Shown: positions 1-8,574, counted from the stretch's first letter. The stretch is DNA of 26,528 bases from Eggerthellaceae bacterium UBA3686 (GCA_002371495.1 DFIX01000015.1:1-26528); one strand, 5' to 3'. The notes: generated by a model not told the origin, from the letters alone. Numbers and translations: made by a program.

Positions 1-2
1 CC

Positions 3-464
3 AACCAGCCGGTGGGCTTCCCGCCGTGCACGGCCGACGCCTGCATGCAGGTCCTGAAGCATTACGGCTACGAGCTGTCGGGCGCCAACGTCACCGTTCT
101 GGGCCGCTCGCTGGTCATCGGCAAGCCTGTCAGCATGATGCTGCAGGCCGCCAACGCCACCGTGACCATGTGCCATACGCGCACGAAGGAACTTGCAGCC
201 AAGTGCGCAGCTGCCGACATCCTGGTTGTGGCCGTGGGCCGCGCCCGCACGGTGGGCGCCGACGCGGTGCGCGAGGGTCAGGTTGTCATCGACGTGGGCA
301 TCAACTGGGACGAAGAGGCGCAGAAGCTCTGCGGCGACGTTGATTTCGATGCCGCCGAGCCCATCGTGGGTGCCATCACGCCCGTTCCGGGCGGCGTGGG
401 CAGCGTGACTACCGCCATCCTGGCCTCGCATGTGGTCGAGGCCGCCGAGCGTACGCTCGCTTAA
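3..464 (+). CDS. folD: Bifunctional methylenetetrahydrofolate dehydrogenase / methenyltetrahydrofolate cyclohydrolase, C-terminal part
   Basis: FolD interconverts 5,10-methylene-, 5,10-methenyl- and 10-formyl-tetrahydrofolate in the cytoplasm, using NAD(P). The reading frame is open at the left edge, so the N-terminal half, including the usual catalytic Lys region, lies outside the window. What remains shows the family signatures PPCTA, GRSLVIGKP (dinucleotide-binding loop) and PVPGGVGSVTT near the C-terminus, ending in TAA at 462-464. The in-frame GTG at position 12 is internal, because family similarity continues upstream of it (NQPVGFPPCTA). The neighbouring gene is folE, so this is a small folate/pterin group. 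The identification is secure; only the 5' boundary is unknown. Confidence 0.95.
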   Translation, partial: NQPVGFPPCTADACMQVLKHYGYELSGANVTVLGRSLVIGKPVSMMLQAANATVTMCHTRTKELAAKCAAADILVVAVGRARTVGADAVREGQVVIDVGINWDEEAQKLCGDVDFDAAEPIVGAITPVPGGVGSVTTAILASHVVEAAERTLA

Positions 465-473
465 CTTGCTTGA

Positions 474-506
474 AAGGCAGTCGGGGAAGGTCTTCTCGGC
501 TGCCTT
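474..506 (+). terminator. Hairpin after folD, possible terminator or attenuator
   Basis: AAGGCAG (474-480) pairs with CTGCCTT (500-506). Inside this, CG pairs with CG and GAAG with CTTC, around a 2-nt turn. The structure begins 10 nt after the folD stop. No T-run follows, so it is a stable hairpin rather than a clear intrinsic terminator. Confidence 0.35.
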
Positions 507-575
507 CGCACGCTATTCGATTTGCTAACCAGCAGTCGCATAAGAGATACGCGACCGCAAGGGGGGACGACATAA

Positions 576-1160
576 ATGGCTGATTCTCAGTATCACGAGC
601 TTGACAAGCCCCGCGCCGAAGCGGCGATTCGCGAGCTGCTCCTCGCAATCGGCGAAGATCCCAATCGCGAAGGCTTGCAGGAAACACCTTCGCGCGTTGC
701 GCGTGCTTGCGCCGAGATTTTTGCGGGCTTGTACGAGAATCCTGCCGATCACTTACGCAAGCAATTCCATGAAGGCGACCATGAGGAAATGGTCATCGTG
801 CGCGATATTCCCTTCCACTCCATGTGCGAGCATCATCTGCTTCCGTTTACGGGGCGTGCGCATGTGGCTTATATCCCGCGTTCGGGGCGCATTACGGGCT
901 TGTCCAAACTTGCCCGTTGCGTGGAAGGTTATGCGCGCAGGCCGCAGGTGCAGGAGCGTCTGACTTCGCAGGTCGCCGACGCTATCATGGAAGCACTCAA
1001 CCCGCTCGGCGCCATTGTCGTCGTCGAGGCGGAACACATGTGCATGACGGCGCGAGGCATAAAAAAGCCCGGTTCGCTCACCGTCACGAGTGCCGTGCGT
1101 GGATCGTTCCAAGAAGACGAGAAGACCCGCGCGGAAGCGATGTCTCTGTTAAAGGGTTAA
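576..1160 (+). CDS. folE: GTP cyclohydrolase I
   Basis: FolE converts GTP to 7,8-dihydroneopterin triphosphate, the first step of folate (and pterin) synthesis, as a cytoplasmic homodecamer with catalytic zinc. The 194-residue length is typical. Zinc ligands are visible in SMCEHHLLPF (Cys84, His87) and EHMCMTARG (Cys156), and the GLSKLAR segment of the family is present. The ATG at 576 is preceded by a strong GGGGGG Shine-Dalgarno stretch about 8 nt away. It lies 111 nt after folD in the same direction. The hydrogenase cluster starts 50 nt downstream with its own ribosome binding site; whether the two are co-transcribed cannot be seen. Confidence 0.96.
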   Translation: MADSQYHELDKPRAEAAIRELLLAIGEDPNREGLQETPSRVARACAEIFAGLYENPADHLRKQFHEGDHEEMVIVRDIPFHSMCEHHLLPFTGRAHVAYIPRSGRITGLSKLARCVEGYARRPQVQERLTSQVADAIMEALNPLGAIVVVEAEHMCMTARGIKKPGSLTVTSAVRGSFQEDEKTRAEAMSLLKG

Positions 1161-1210
1161 TAGCTACCCAGCTAAAAGTTTAATAGGTAGATGAGAGAGG
1201 GTTAGAAGCT

Positions 1211-3049
1211 ATGGGTTACTTACCTGTCGGCTCCTATGTCGAGGCCAACAAGCGCATCGGCGAATTCCTGGAGCCCTACCTGAGGCGTGTTGAATCAATG
1301 CCGCCTGGCACGTGCCCCATCGCCGTGCAGCAGTCGTTGTTGCAGACGTGCGCTGCCCAGACCTGCGGCAAGTGCACGCCGTGCCGCGAAGGCATCCCTA
1401 GGATCCTGGCAGATATCGAAGCGCTGCTCGCGTTCGAGGCCGATCAGTCCGTCATCGACGACATCCGCAAGCGCGCGACGCTTCTGCGCGATACCGCTGA
1501 TTGCGCCATCGGCTATGATGCCGGTGCGCTCGTTCTGCAGGGCCTGGAGGCTTTCAAGGATGAGTATGCGAGCCATGTTGAGCGTGGCGTGTGCGCCGAG
1601 GAAACCGAGCAGACGGTCCCCTGCGTCACGCTGTGTCCGGCTCATGTCAACGTGCCGGCCTACATTTCGCTCGTGCAAGAAGGCGATTGCGCTGGCGCTA
1701 TCAAGATGATCCGCAAGGACAACCCGTTCCCTACAGCCTGCGCGCTCGTCTGTGAGCATCCGTGCGAGGAGCGTTGCCGTCGCACGCTTGTCGACGCTCC
1801 GCTCAACATCCGCGGCATCAAGAAATTCGCGGTCGACACCATTGCGGCTGACAAGGTTGAAACGCCGGCCCGCCTAGAGTCCACTGGCAAGAAGGTTGCC
1901 GTAATCGGCGGCGGCCCGTCCGGCATGACGTGCGCTTACTTCAGCGCGCTCATGGGCCATGACGTGACGGTGTTCGAAGGCCGCAAGAAGCTCGGCGGCA
2001 TGATGCGCTACGGCATCCCTGCCTACCGCTTCCCTCGTGAGCGCCTCGACGAGGACCTTAACGCTATTCTGGGCGTCGGAGGCATCCAGGTTGAATACGA
2101 GCACCAGGTCGATGCAGCCGAAATGGCTCGCATTGCGAAGGAGTTCGACGCGGTGTACGTCGCCATCGGCGCACAGGGCGGCAAGACGCTCAAGCTTGAA
2201 GGTTCCGACGCCAATGGTGTCATGAGCGCTGTCGAGCTGCTCGGTAAGATCGGTGATGGCGATTATCCCGACTTCACGGGTAAGAAGGTTGCCGTCATCG
2301 GCGGCGGCAACGTGGCTATGGACTGCGCGCGCACGTCTGTCCGCGCCGGTGCAGAGGAAGTCACCGTCGCCTACCGTCGCCGCCTGGAAGACATGACCGC
2401 CCTCGATGCTGAAATCGAGAGCGCCATCGCCGAGGGTATCGAGATGATGTGCCTGCAGGCCCCTGTCCGCATCGAGAAGGACGCCCAGGGCAATGCGAGC
2501 GCGCTCATCTGCCAGCCCCAGTACATCAGCGCCGTGAAACGCGGCCGTCCGGCTCCCGCCAACGCCGACAAGCCCGAGATTCGTATCGATGCCGACATCG
2601 TCCTCATCGCCGTGGGCCAGGATATTGTCAGCGCTCCGTTCGAGGAGTTCGGCATGGAGGCCGACCGCACGTACTTCGTGGCTGATGAATACTTGGCCGC
2701 CAAGGGCTTCGACAACGTGTACGTCGGTGGCGACTGCCAGTGGGGTCCCAAGACCGTCATCATGGCCATTGCCGCTGGCAAGACGGCAGCCCGCAACATC
2801 GACACGATGCTCGGCTTCGATCATCAGATCGATTTCGGCATCGAGGTGCCGCCCGCCCGCTTCAACGACCGCACGGCTTATGGCCGCGTTCAGGTTGCCG
2901 AGCGTCCGGCGCGCGAGCGCAAGAACGATTTCGATTACGTCGAGTGCCCCGTCAGCGCAGAGGAAGCAGCTCAGGAATGCGGACGCTGCCTGCGTTGTGA
3001 CGTGTTCGGCATAGGCGCGCTGACCGGAAGGGGGCTGGAGCAATGGTAA
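1211..3049 (+). CDS. NuoF C-terminal Fe-S domain fused to a GltD/NfnB-like FAD-dependent NAD(P)H oxidoreductase
   Basis: The 612-residue protein joins two modules. Residues about 1-120 match the iron-sulfur tail of NuoF/HydB: CGKCTPCREG (Cys52, 55, 58) plus Cys98 make a [4Fe-4S] site, without the FMN/NADH-binding body. Residues about 135-600 match the glutamate synthase small subunit family: a Cys-rich N-terminal Fe-S region (from Cys138, then CEHPCEERC), an FAD loop VIGGGPSG (around 231-238) and an NADPH loop VIGGGN (around 362-367). A further Cys group, ECGRCLRC, sits near the C-terminus. The stop overlaps the hydrogenase start, implying translational coupling. Inference: it passes electrons between a pyridine nucleotide and the [FeFe] hydrogenase; whether it bifurcates is not shown. 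The start follows a GAGAGAGGG ribosome binding site. Confidence 0.88.
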   Translation: MGYLPVGSYVEANKRIGEFLEPYLRRVESMPPGTCPIAVQQSLLQTCAAQTCGKCTPCREGIPRILADIEALLAFEADQSVIDDIRKRATLLRDTADCAIGYDAGALVLQGLEAFKDEYASHVERGVCAEETEQTVPCVTLCPAHVNVPAYISLVQEGDCAGAIKMIRKDNPFPTACALVCEHPCEERCRRTLVDAPLNIRGIKKFAVDTIAADKVETPARLESTGKKVAVIGGGPSGMTCAYFSALMGHDVTVFEGRKKLGGMMRYGIPAYRFPRERLDEDLNAILGVGGIQVEYEHQVDAAEMARIAKEFDAVYVAIGAQGGKTLKLEGSDANGVMSAVELLGKIGDGDYPDFTGKKVAVIGGGNVAMDCARTSVRAGAEEVTVAYRRRLEDMTALDAEIESAIAEGIEMMCLQAPVRIEKDAQGNASALICQPQYISAVKRGRPAPANADKPEIRIDADIVLIAVGQDIVSAPFEEFGMEADRTYFVADEYLAAKGFDNVYVGGDCQWGPKTVIMAIAAGKTAARNIDTMLGFDHQIDFGIEVPPARFNDRTAYGRVQVAERPARERKNDFDYVECPVSAEEAAQECGRCLRCDVFGIGALTGRGLEQW

Positions 3050-4752
3050 ACCTGACGATCGATGGCAAGGAAATCCAGGTCAACGAAGGCATGACTCTGC
3101 TCGGCGCCGCCGGAAAGGCGGGCGTTGACATCCCCACCCTGTGCTGGATGAAGGGCCTTAACGACATCGCTTCGTGCCGCGTGTGCCTCGTCGAATGCGA
3201 CGGCGAGCTCGTCGCGTCGTGCAACACGCCGGTTCGCGAGGGCATGGTCGTGAACACCGCCACGCCGCGCGTGGTTGCGGCCCGTCGCGCCAACGTGCAG
3301 ACCCTCATGGAGGGCCACCGCTACGAGTGCGGCACGTGCGTGCGCCAGGAGACTTGCGCTCTGCGTACGCTCGCGAGCGAGTTCAACGTGTCCGATTCGC
3401 AGTTCTACCTGCCCGAGAAGGCGCCGTGGGACGAGTCGTTCCCGCTCATCCGCGATGCGTCGAAGTGCATTAAGTGCATGCGCTGCGTTGCCGAGTGCAG
3501 CAAGGTGCAGTATTGCAGCGTGTGGGAGCATTCCGGCTCCGGCCCGAACATGAATGTGTTCGCCAAGGACGGCCTGCCCATCGACGCGGCTGGTTGCGCG
3601 CTGTGCGGCCAGTGCATCACGCATTGCCCGACTGGTGCCCTTACGGCCCGCGACGATACGGGCAAGGTCATGGAAGCGCTGCTCGATCCCGAAGTGATGA
3701 CTGTCGTGCAGGTTGCTCCTGCAGTGCGTGCCGCTTGGGGCGAGGGCGTAGGCGTGGCTCGCGAAGATGCTACTCCGGGCCGTATGGCTTCGGCCCTGCG
3801 TGCTCTTGGTTTCGACAAGGTCTTCGACACCGATTTCGCTGCCGACCTCACCATCATGGAAGAGGGTAGCGAGTTTGTTGAGTTCCTCGGCTCCGATAAG
3901 CCGCGTCCGATGTTCACGAGCTGCTGCCCGGGTTGGGTGCGTTTCGCGAAGCTGCATTACCCGCAGTTCGTCGCCCAGCTCTCCAGCGCGAAGTCTCCGC
4001 ACCAGATGGAGGGCGCTGTCGTGAAGAACACGTTGGCCGCCGAGGCCGACGAAGCTGGCAAGCGCATCTTCGTCGTATCGATCATGCCGTGCGTCGCCAA
4101 GAAGTACGAATGCGACGTTCCGCAGCTGGCCACTGAAAAAGGCTCGGATGTCGACGCCGTTTTGACGGTGCGCGAATTCGACCGCATGCTTAAGATGTTC
4201 CGCGTCGACTGCGGTGCACTCGAGGAAACCGATTGGGACAGCCCGCTCGGCCTTTCCACTGGTGCCGGCACCATCTTCGGCCGTACAGGCGGCGTTATGG
4301 AAGCAGCGCTTCGTTCCGCAGTGTTCCTGATCACGGGCGAGAACCCCGATTTCTCTGCATGCGACACCACCGATTCGACCCCCGAGAAGCCCTGGGTGTC
4401 CAAGCACCTCGAGGTAGCAGGTACGCCGGTCGACATTGCCGTAGCCAGCGGCTTGGGCAACACGGCCAAGTTGCTCGACGCCCTCGAGGCGGGCGAGGTT
4501 CACTTTGACTTCGTCGAGATCATGGCCTGCCCCGGTGGTTGCGTGGGCGGTGGTGGCCAGCCCATCGAGTTCAACAAGGAGCTCGCGGTTGAGCGTGCTG
4601 CTAATCTGAATGCGCTCGACGAGGCCGACACGCTGCGCTACTCGCATGAGAACCCCGACGTGCAGAAGCTGTATGAGGACTGGGTCGGCAAGCCGCTGAG
4701 CCATACGTCTCATGAGTGGCTGCACACCGATCAGCAGACCTGGGATATCTAA
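3043..4752 (+). CDS. hydA: [FeFe] hydrogenase, group A, catalytic subunit
   Basis: This enzyme catalyses reversible H2 oxidation/proton reduction in the cytoplasm. The 569 residues hold, in order, a plant-type [2Fe-2S] domain (Cys34, 45, 48, 60), a His-Cys [4Fe-4S] motif (HRYECGTC region, about 90-110), two [4Fe-4S] ferredoxin motifs (CIKCMRCVAEC and CALCGQCITHC), and the H-cluster domain. All three H-cluster signatures are intact: TSCCPGW (Cys294/295), MPCVAKKYE (Cys350) and EIMACPGGCVGGGGQP (Cys496/500). It ends in a short small-subunit-like tail. The ATG at 3043 lies inside the end of the preceding flavoprotein gene, and hydE begins 27 nt downstream. This is the HydA-type modular layout, and the context supports a soluble enzyme linked to NAD(P)H or ferredoxin. 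Confidence 0.97.
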   Translation: MVNLTIDGKEIQVNEGMTLLGAAGKAGVDIPTLCWMKGLNDIASCRVCLVECDGELVASCNTPVREGMVVNTATPRVVAARRANVQTLMEGHRYECGTCVRQETCALRTLASEFNVSDSQFYLPEKAPWDESFPLIRDASKCIKCMRCVAECSKVQYCSVWEHSGSGPNMNVFAKDGLPIDAAGCALCGQCITHCPTGALTARDDTGKVMEALLDPEVMTVVQVAPAVRAAWGEGVGVAREDATPGRMASALRALGFDKVFDTDFAADLTIMEEGSEFVEFLGSDKPRPMFTSCCPGWVRFAKLHYPQFVAQLSSAKSPHQMEGAVVKNTLAAEADEAGKRIFVVSIMPCVAKKYECDVPQLATEKGSDVDAVLTVREFDRMLKMFRVDCGALEETDWDSPLGLSTGAGTIFGRTGGVMEAALRSAVFLITGENPDFSACDTTDSTPEKPWVSKHLEVAGTPVDIAVASGLGNTAKLLDALEAGEVHFDFVEIMACPGGCVGGGGQPIEFNKELAVERAANLNALDEADTLRYSHENPDVQKLYEDWVGKPLSHTSHEWLHTDQQTWDI

Positions 4753-4779
4753 CGATATTCGAAAGCTATTTGGGCTGAG

Positions 4780-5820
4780 ATGATACACGAGCTGCTCATA
4801 GACCAACTTGCGGAAGAGCATGCGCTCTCGTTAGAAGGCTATGAGCAGCTCATAGCTGGTCGAACTCCAGAATCAGCAATCAGGCTTGCCGATTTGGCTC
4901 GAGCTGAATGCGAGCGTGTATACGGTGATGTCGTGTACACGCGCGGACTCATCGAGTTTACGAATTATTGCAAGAACGATTGCTTGTACTGCGGTATTCG
5001 GTCAGGAAACAGCGAATGCAGGCGGTATCGCCTAACGGTCGAGCAAATAATGCAGTGCGCAGACGAAGGATATGACCTCGGATTTCGAACCTTCGTACTG
5101 CAGGGTGGCGAAGATCCGGCGACTACCGACGAATGGCTCGGCGCTGTCGTGGGCATGCTCAAGCGAGCGCACCCTGACTGTGCGGTTACTCTTTCGGTCG
5201 GAGAGCGCAGTCGCCAGAGCTACGCGCGACTACGCGAAGCCGGAGCTGATCGTTACTTGCTGCGGCACGAAACGGCGTCCCCGTCGCATTACCGTAAGCT
5301 ACATCCTCGTAGCATGTCCTACGACAACCGGATGCGCTGCTTGCAGGACCTGCGAGACTTAGGCTATACGGTTGGTGTGGGCTTCATGGTCGGGTCGCCG
5401 TTTCAGACGGCTGCCGATTTGGCGGCGGATTTGAAGTTCATCGAGGGCTTCAAGCCCGAGATGTGCGGAATCGGGCCGTTCGTGCCACATCATGCGACGC
5501 CGTTTTCGGGGTTTAAGGGCGGCACGGTCGAGCTTACCTGTTATCTGCTGTCGATCATCAGGCTCATTCAGCCCAACATTTTGCTTCCTGCTACCACGGC
5601 CTTAGGGACGATCGACCCCGAAGGGCGCGAACGGGGCATCTTGTCGGGCGCAAACGTGGTCATGCCGAACCTTTCCCCGGTAGAGGTTCGGGCTGATTAC
5701 GAGCTGTATGACAACAAGATTTGCACGGGCGAAGAGGCTGCGGAATGCCGTGGTTGCCTCGGTGCCCGTATGATTTCGATTGGACGGCGCCTTGCCGTCG
5801 ATCGCGGAGATCCGAAATAA
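4780..5820 (+). CDS. hydE: [FeFe] hydrogenase H-cluster maturation radical SAM enzyme HydE
   Basis: HydE is a radical SAM enzyme that acts with HydG and HydF to build the diiron subcluster of the H-cluster. The 346-residue length is typical. The SAM-binding [4Fe-4S] motif is CKNDCLYC (Cys64, 68, 71), and the HydE-specific segments GIGPFVPHHATPF and the LPATTALGT strand are present. The ATG at 4780 has only a weak ribosome binding site but begins where family similarity begins, 27 nt after hydA, so translation may depend on coupling. The TAA stop at 5818-5820 lies inside a 32-nt inverted repeat that separates it from hydG. Confidence 0.96.
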   Translation: MIHELLIDQLAEEHALSLEGYEQLIAGRTPESAIRLADLARAECERVYGDVVYTRGLIEFTNYCKNDCLYCGIRSGNSECRRYRLTVEQIMQCADEGYDLGFRTFVLQGGEDPATTDEWLGAVVGMLKRAHPDCAVTLSVGERSRQSYARLREAGADRYLLRHETASPSHYRKLHPRSMSYDNRMRCLQDLRDLGYTVGVGFMVGSPFQTAADLAADLKFIEGFKPEMCGIGPFVPHHATPFSGFKGGTVELTCYLLSIIRLIQPNILLPATTALGTIDPEGRERGILSGANVVMPNLSPVEVRADYELYDNKICTGEEAAECRGCLGARMISIGRRLAVDRGDPK

Positions 5821-5848
5821 CCAAGAAGGGACGTACCTTTTTGGTTAT
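5817..5848 (+). repeat. Short palindromic repeat between hydE and hydG (variant sequence)
   Basis: ATAACCAAGAAGG (5817-5829) and CCTTTTTGGTTAT (5836-5848) form a 13-bp stem with one G-T pair around a 6-nt loop. The TAA of hydE is inside the left arm. It has the same architecture (A-rich arm, G-run, central turn, C/T-rich arm) and the same position at a gene end as the four GGGTCAGACCC palindromes elsewhere in the window, but a different sequence. Kinship with them is inferred. Confidence 0.7.
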
Positions 5849-5873
5849 CGCGGTTGGAAAGAGGAGCAACGAC

Positions 5874-7322
5874 ATGGCGGTGTACGATCCTAAATCGCCC
5901 CATGCAGACGAATTCATTAATCACGAGGAGATCCTCGAGACTCTTGCCTATGCGCAAGCCCATAAGGACGACCTCGACCTATGTCGTAGGATTCTGGCAA
6001 AAGCCCACCCGAACGTGGCGCCCAAACAGGAGCATTGCACCTGCATTACTCATCGCGAGGCGGCTGTGTTACTGGCGTGCGAAGATTCTGGAATCAACGC
6101 AGAGATCAAGCAACTGGCGCGCGACATCAAGCTTGCTTATTACGGCAACCGCATCGTGCTGTTTGCGCCGCTCTACTTGTCGAACTACTGCGTGAACGGG
6201 TGCCTATACTGTCCCTATCATGCGAAGAACCGCGATATTCCGCGCCGGAAGCTGACTCAGGACGAGATTCGGTCCGAGGTCATCGCCTTGCAGGATATGG
6301 GCCATAAGCGCCTTGCAATCGAGGCGGGCGAGGACCCCAAGCACAACCCGATCGACTACATACTCGAGTCGATGCAGACCATCTATTCCATAAAGCATAA
6401 GAACGGGGCCATTCGCCGCGTGAACGTCAACATCGCGGCTACGACCGAAGACGAGTACCGGATGCTCAAGGCTGCCGAAATCGGTACCTACATCCTCTTT
6501 CAGGAAACTTACAATCGCGCCCGTTACGAAGAGCTGCATCCTACGGGACCCAAGAGCGATTACGCTTGGCATACCGAAGCGCACGATCGGGCGATGACTG
6601 CCGGCATCGACGATGTGGGGCTTGGCGTCCTCTTTGGCTTGGAGGGGTATGATTACGAGTTTGCCGCGCTGATTATGCATGCCGAACATCTGGAGGCTTC
6701 GTTTGGCGTAGGACCTCATACCATCAGCGTGCCGCGCGTAAAGCCGGCAATGGATATCGATCCCGACACGTTCGACAACGGCATTCCCGACGAAGTGTTC
6801 GAGAAGATTATCGCGCTTATCCGCATTGCGGTTCCCTACACGGGCATGATCATAAGTACGCGCGAATCGCAGAGCGTGCGCGAGGCGGCGCTGCAGTACG
6901 GCATCAGCCAGATTTCGGGTGGTTCGCGCACGAGCGTAGGTGGCTATGTCGAGGAAGCGCGCCCGCACGATACCGAGCAGTTCGACGTGTCCGACCAGCG
7001 CACGCTCGACGAGGTCATAGCCTGGCTCATGCAAAACGGGCATATTCCAAGCTTCTGCACGGCGTGTTACCGCGCCGGTCGCACGGGCGATCGTTTCATG
7101 AGCTTCTGCAAGGGGGGCGAGATTTTGAACTACTGCCATCCGAATGCGCTCATGACGCTTTCGGAATACCTGGTCGATTACGCTTCACCGAAGACGGCCG
7201 AACTCGGTTGGAGCATGATCCAAAGCGAGCTCGCCAAGATTCCAGACGAAAAGCGCCGCGATCTCTGCGCGCATAATATTGACGATATACGAAACGGCAT
7301 TGGCCGGGACTTCCGGTTCTAG
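5874..7322 (+). CDS. hydG: [FeFe] hydrogenase H-cluster maturation radical SAM enzyme HydG (tyrosine lyase)
   Basis: HydG cleaves tyrosine with SAM and supplies Fe(CO)(CN) units for the H-cluster. The 482 residues show both cluster sites: the radical SAM motif CVNGCLYC (Cys106, 110, 113) and the C-terminal auxiliary cluster motif C-X2-C-X22-C (Cys395, 398, 421) in the FCTACYRAGRTG and YCHPNAL regions. I chose the ATG at 5874 because a GAGGAG site lies 9 nt upstream and family similarity starts just after it; the frame stays open further 5', but only across the palindrome and the end of hydE. The gene follows hydE by 53 nt. HydF, the scaffold GTPase, is not in the window. Confidence 0.97.
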   Translation: MAVYDPKSPHADEFINHEEILETLAYAQAHKDDLDLCRRILAKAHPNVAPKQEHCTCITHREAAVLLACEDSGINAEIKQLARDIKLAYYGNRIVLFAPLYLSNYCVNGCLYCPYHAKNRDIPRRKLTQDEIRSEVIALQDMGHKRLAIEAGEDPKHNPIDYILESMQTIYSIKHKNGAIRRVNVNIAATTEDEYRMLKAAEIGTYILFQETYNRARYEELHPTGPKSDYAWHTEAHDRAMTAGIDDVGLGVLFGLEGYDYEFAALIMHAEHLEASFGVGPHTISVPRVKPAMDIDPDTFDNGIPDEVFEKIIALIRIAVPYTGMIISTRESQSVREAALQYGISQISGGSRTSVGGYVEEARPHDTEQFDVSDQRTLDEVIAWLMQNGHIPSFCTACYRAGRTGDRFMSFCKGGEILNYCHPNALMTLSEYLVDYASPKTAELGWSMIQSELAKIPDEKRRDLCAHNIDDIRNGIGRDFRF

Positions 7323-7416
7323 TACCTGGCGCAGGAGTCGGTGCGGCTTAGCGCCACATTATGAAATGGGAAAAACGCCCGATAGGCGTGAAAGGAAAAG
7401 AAAGTGAGGAACTGAA

Positions 7417-8289
7417 ATGGGAATGGCGGAAATAACGGTAGAGGACATCGCGGCGACTAAGCCGGATTGCCGCGGTGCGGCCGCGCTGTTCGCGCAGGCG
7501 CAAAACGTCGCCATCGGCAAGGCGAAGCTTCCTGCGGGCAGGGCGTTCGCGCTTGCCATTATGGCGGGCATGCTCATCGCCACCGGTGCGACGTTCATGC
7601 TTTTGACCAAGGGGGATTCGACGTTGAGCTTCGCACCTTCGCAGGTGCTCGGCGGCGTAGCGTTCTCGCTCGGCCTTCTGTGCGTCATCGTTGCAGGTGC
7701 AGAGCTGTTCACCGGCAACTGCCTGATGGTGTGCGCGGCAGCTGACAAGAAAATCAGCTGGGTCGACGTGCTGAAGAACTGGCTCGTCGTGTATGTGGGC
7801 AATTTGGTGGGCTCCCTCATCATCGTTGCCATCCTCATCGGGGGTAACTTTGCAGGCATGAATGGCGGCGCTGTGGGCGACGCGATGATCAACGTGGCCT
7901 ACTCAAAGATCTCGCTTGCTCCGGGCGTCATCTTCTTCCGCGGCATCATGTGCAACTGGCTCGTCTGCCTGGCTGTTTGGATGGGCTTTGCGGGCCGCAC
8001 GGTCATCGACAAGGTGTTTACGTCCATGTTCCCGGTCGTTGCATTCGTGGCTTGCGGTTTCGAGCACTGCGTTGCCAACATGTTCTTCCTGCCGATGGGC
8101 ATTGCCGCTCTTAACACGTACGGCTTCAAGGGCGACATCGATCCGGCCAAGCTCGATGCCATCATGCAGACGGTTAACGTCGGTGGTGCTTGCTACAACA
8201 TCGGCCTTGCGACGCTTGGCAACATTGTGGGCGGCGCGATTATGGTGGGCATGGTCTACTGGGTTGCCTACCACAAGAAGCAGGCGTAA
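7417..8289 (+). CDS. Formate/nitrite transporter (FNT) family channel
   Basis: This is a pentameric inner-membrane channel/transporter for small monovalent anions such as formate, nitrite or hydrosulfide. The 290-residue protein has about six hydrophobic segments and the FNT signatures GAELFTGN, RGIMCNWLV and GFEHCVANMF; the central pore histidine is His217. A GAGGA site precedes the ATG at 7417, and a second ATG two codons on is an alternative. It is the last gene of the hydrogenase cluster, 94 nt after hydG, and ends before a strong terminator. Its place with the hydrogenase makes formate the likeliest substrate (formate/H2 interconversion), but the sequence does not separate FocA from NirC or HSC subtypes. 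Confidence 0.9.
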   Translation: MGMAEITVEDIAATKPDCRGAAALFAQAQNVAIGKAKLPAGRAFALAIMAGMLIATGATFMLLTKGDSTLSFAPSQVLGGVAFSLGLLCVIVAGAELFTGNCLMVCAAADKKISWVDVLKNWLVVYVGNLVGSLIIVAILIGGNFAGMNGGAVGDAMINVAYSKISLAPGVIFFRGIMCNWLVCLAVWMGFAGRTVIDKVFTSMFPVVAFVACGFEHCVANMFFLPMGIAALNTYGFKGDIDPAKLDAIMQTVNVGGACYNIGLATLGNIVGGAIMVGMVYWVAYHKKQA

Positions 8290-8314
8290 CGGACGCTTAA
8301 TATGCCTTAAACGA

Positions 8315-8340
8315 GGGGCCGCATCGAGCGGCCCCTTTTT
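8315..8340 (+). terminator. Rho-independent terminator of the hydrogenase cluster
   Basis: GGGGCCGC (8315-8322) and GCGGCCCC (8328-8335) form a perfect 8-bp GC stem with a 5-nt loop, followed directly by TTTTT. It starts 26 nt after the FNT gene stop. Confidence 0.92.
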
Positions 8341-8399
8341 CATGATGAAGAGATCGGCTAATTTGTATTCACGGGTTGTTTCTGTGGCTGTAGCGTGCC

Positions 8400-8508
8400 G
8401 CGAAAACGCAGGTGGCAGCACGTGTTCGCTTGGCTTCGCCTAGCATTAGTATTATCTGAATACAGTGGCTGCAGAATCGCTCACACATGCTGCCACCTGC
8501 GTTTTCGC
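8400..8508. repeat. Long-stem hairpin element, copy 1 (conserved apical core)
   Basis: Left arm 8400-8425 and right arm 8483-8508 form a 26-bp stem with one mismatch (C8421/A8487). After a 2x2 mismatch, GC (8428-8429) pairs with GC (8479-8480) and closes a 48-nt core (8430-8477). The core begins TTGGCTTCGCCTA and ends AGTGGCTGCAGAAT. Copies at 11905 and 22051 share these core ends but not the outer stem sequence. It sits between the FNT terminator and the converging PucR-type gene. A further direct copy of 13 nt of the left arm, GCAGGTGGCAGCA, lies at 8532-8544. Whether it acts as DNA or RNA is unknown, and no coding potential is evident. Confidence 0.8.
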
Positions 8509-8574
8509 TACTATTACTGGTTGGCGATGGTGCAGGTGGCAGCAAGCAGCCATTTGACGCAGCTCTTGAAACGT

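Noticed and set aside
1874..3043. A 389-codon antisense frame over the flavoprotein gene
   Set aside because: It is a composition-driven shadow of a gene with clear FAD and NADPH motifs; the product resembles no family.
2971..4821. A 616-codon open frame antisense to hydA
   Set aside because: It mirrors the strongly conserved hydrogenase gene in high-GC DNA, has no recognisable domain and no ribosome binding site; such long antisense frames are expected shadows here.
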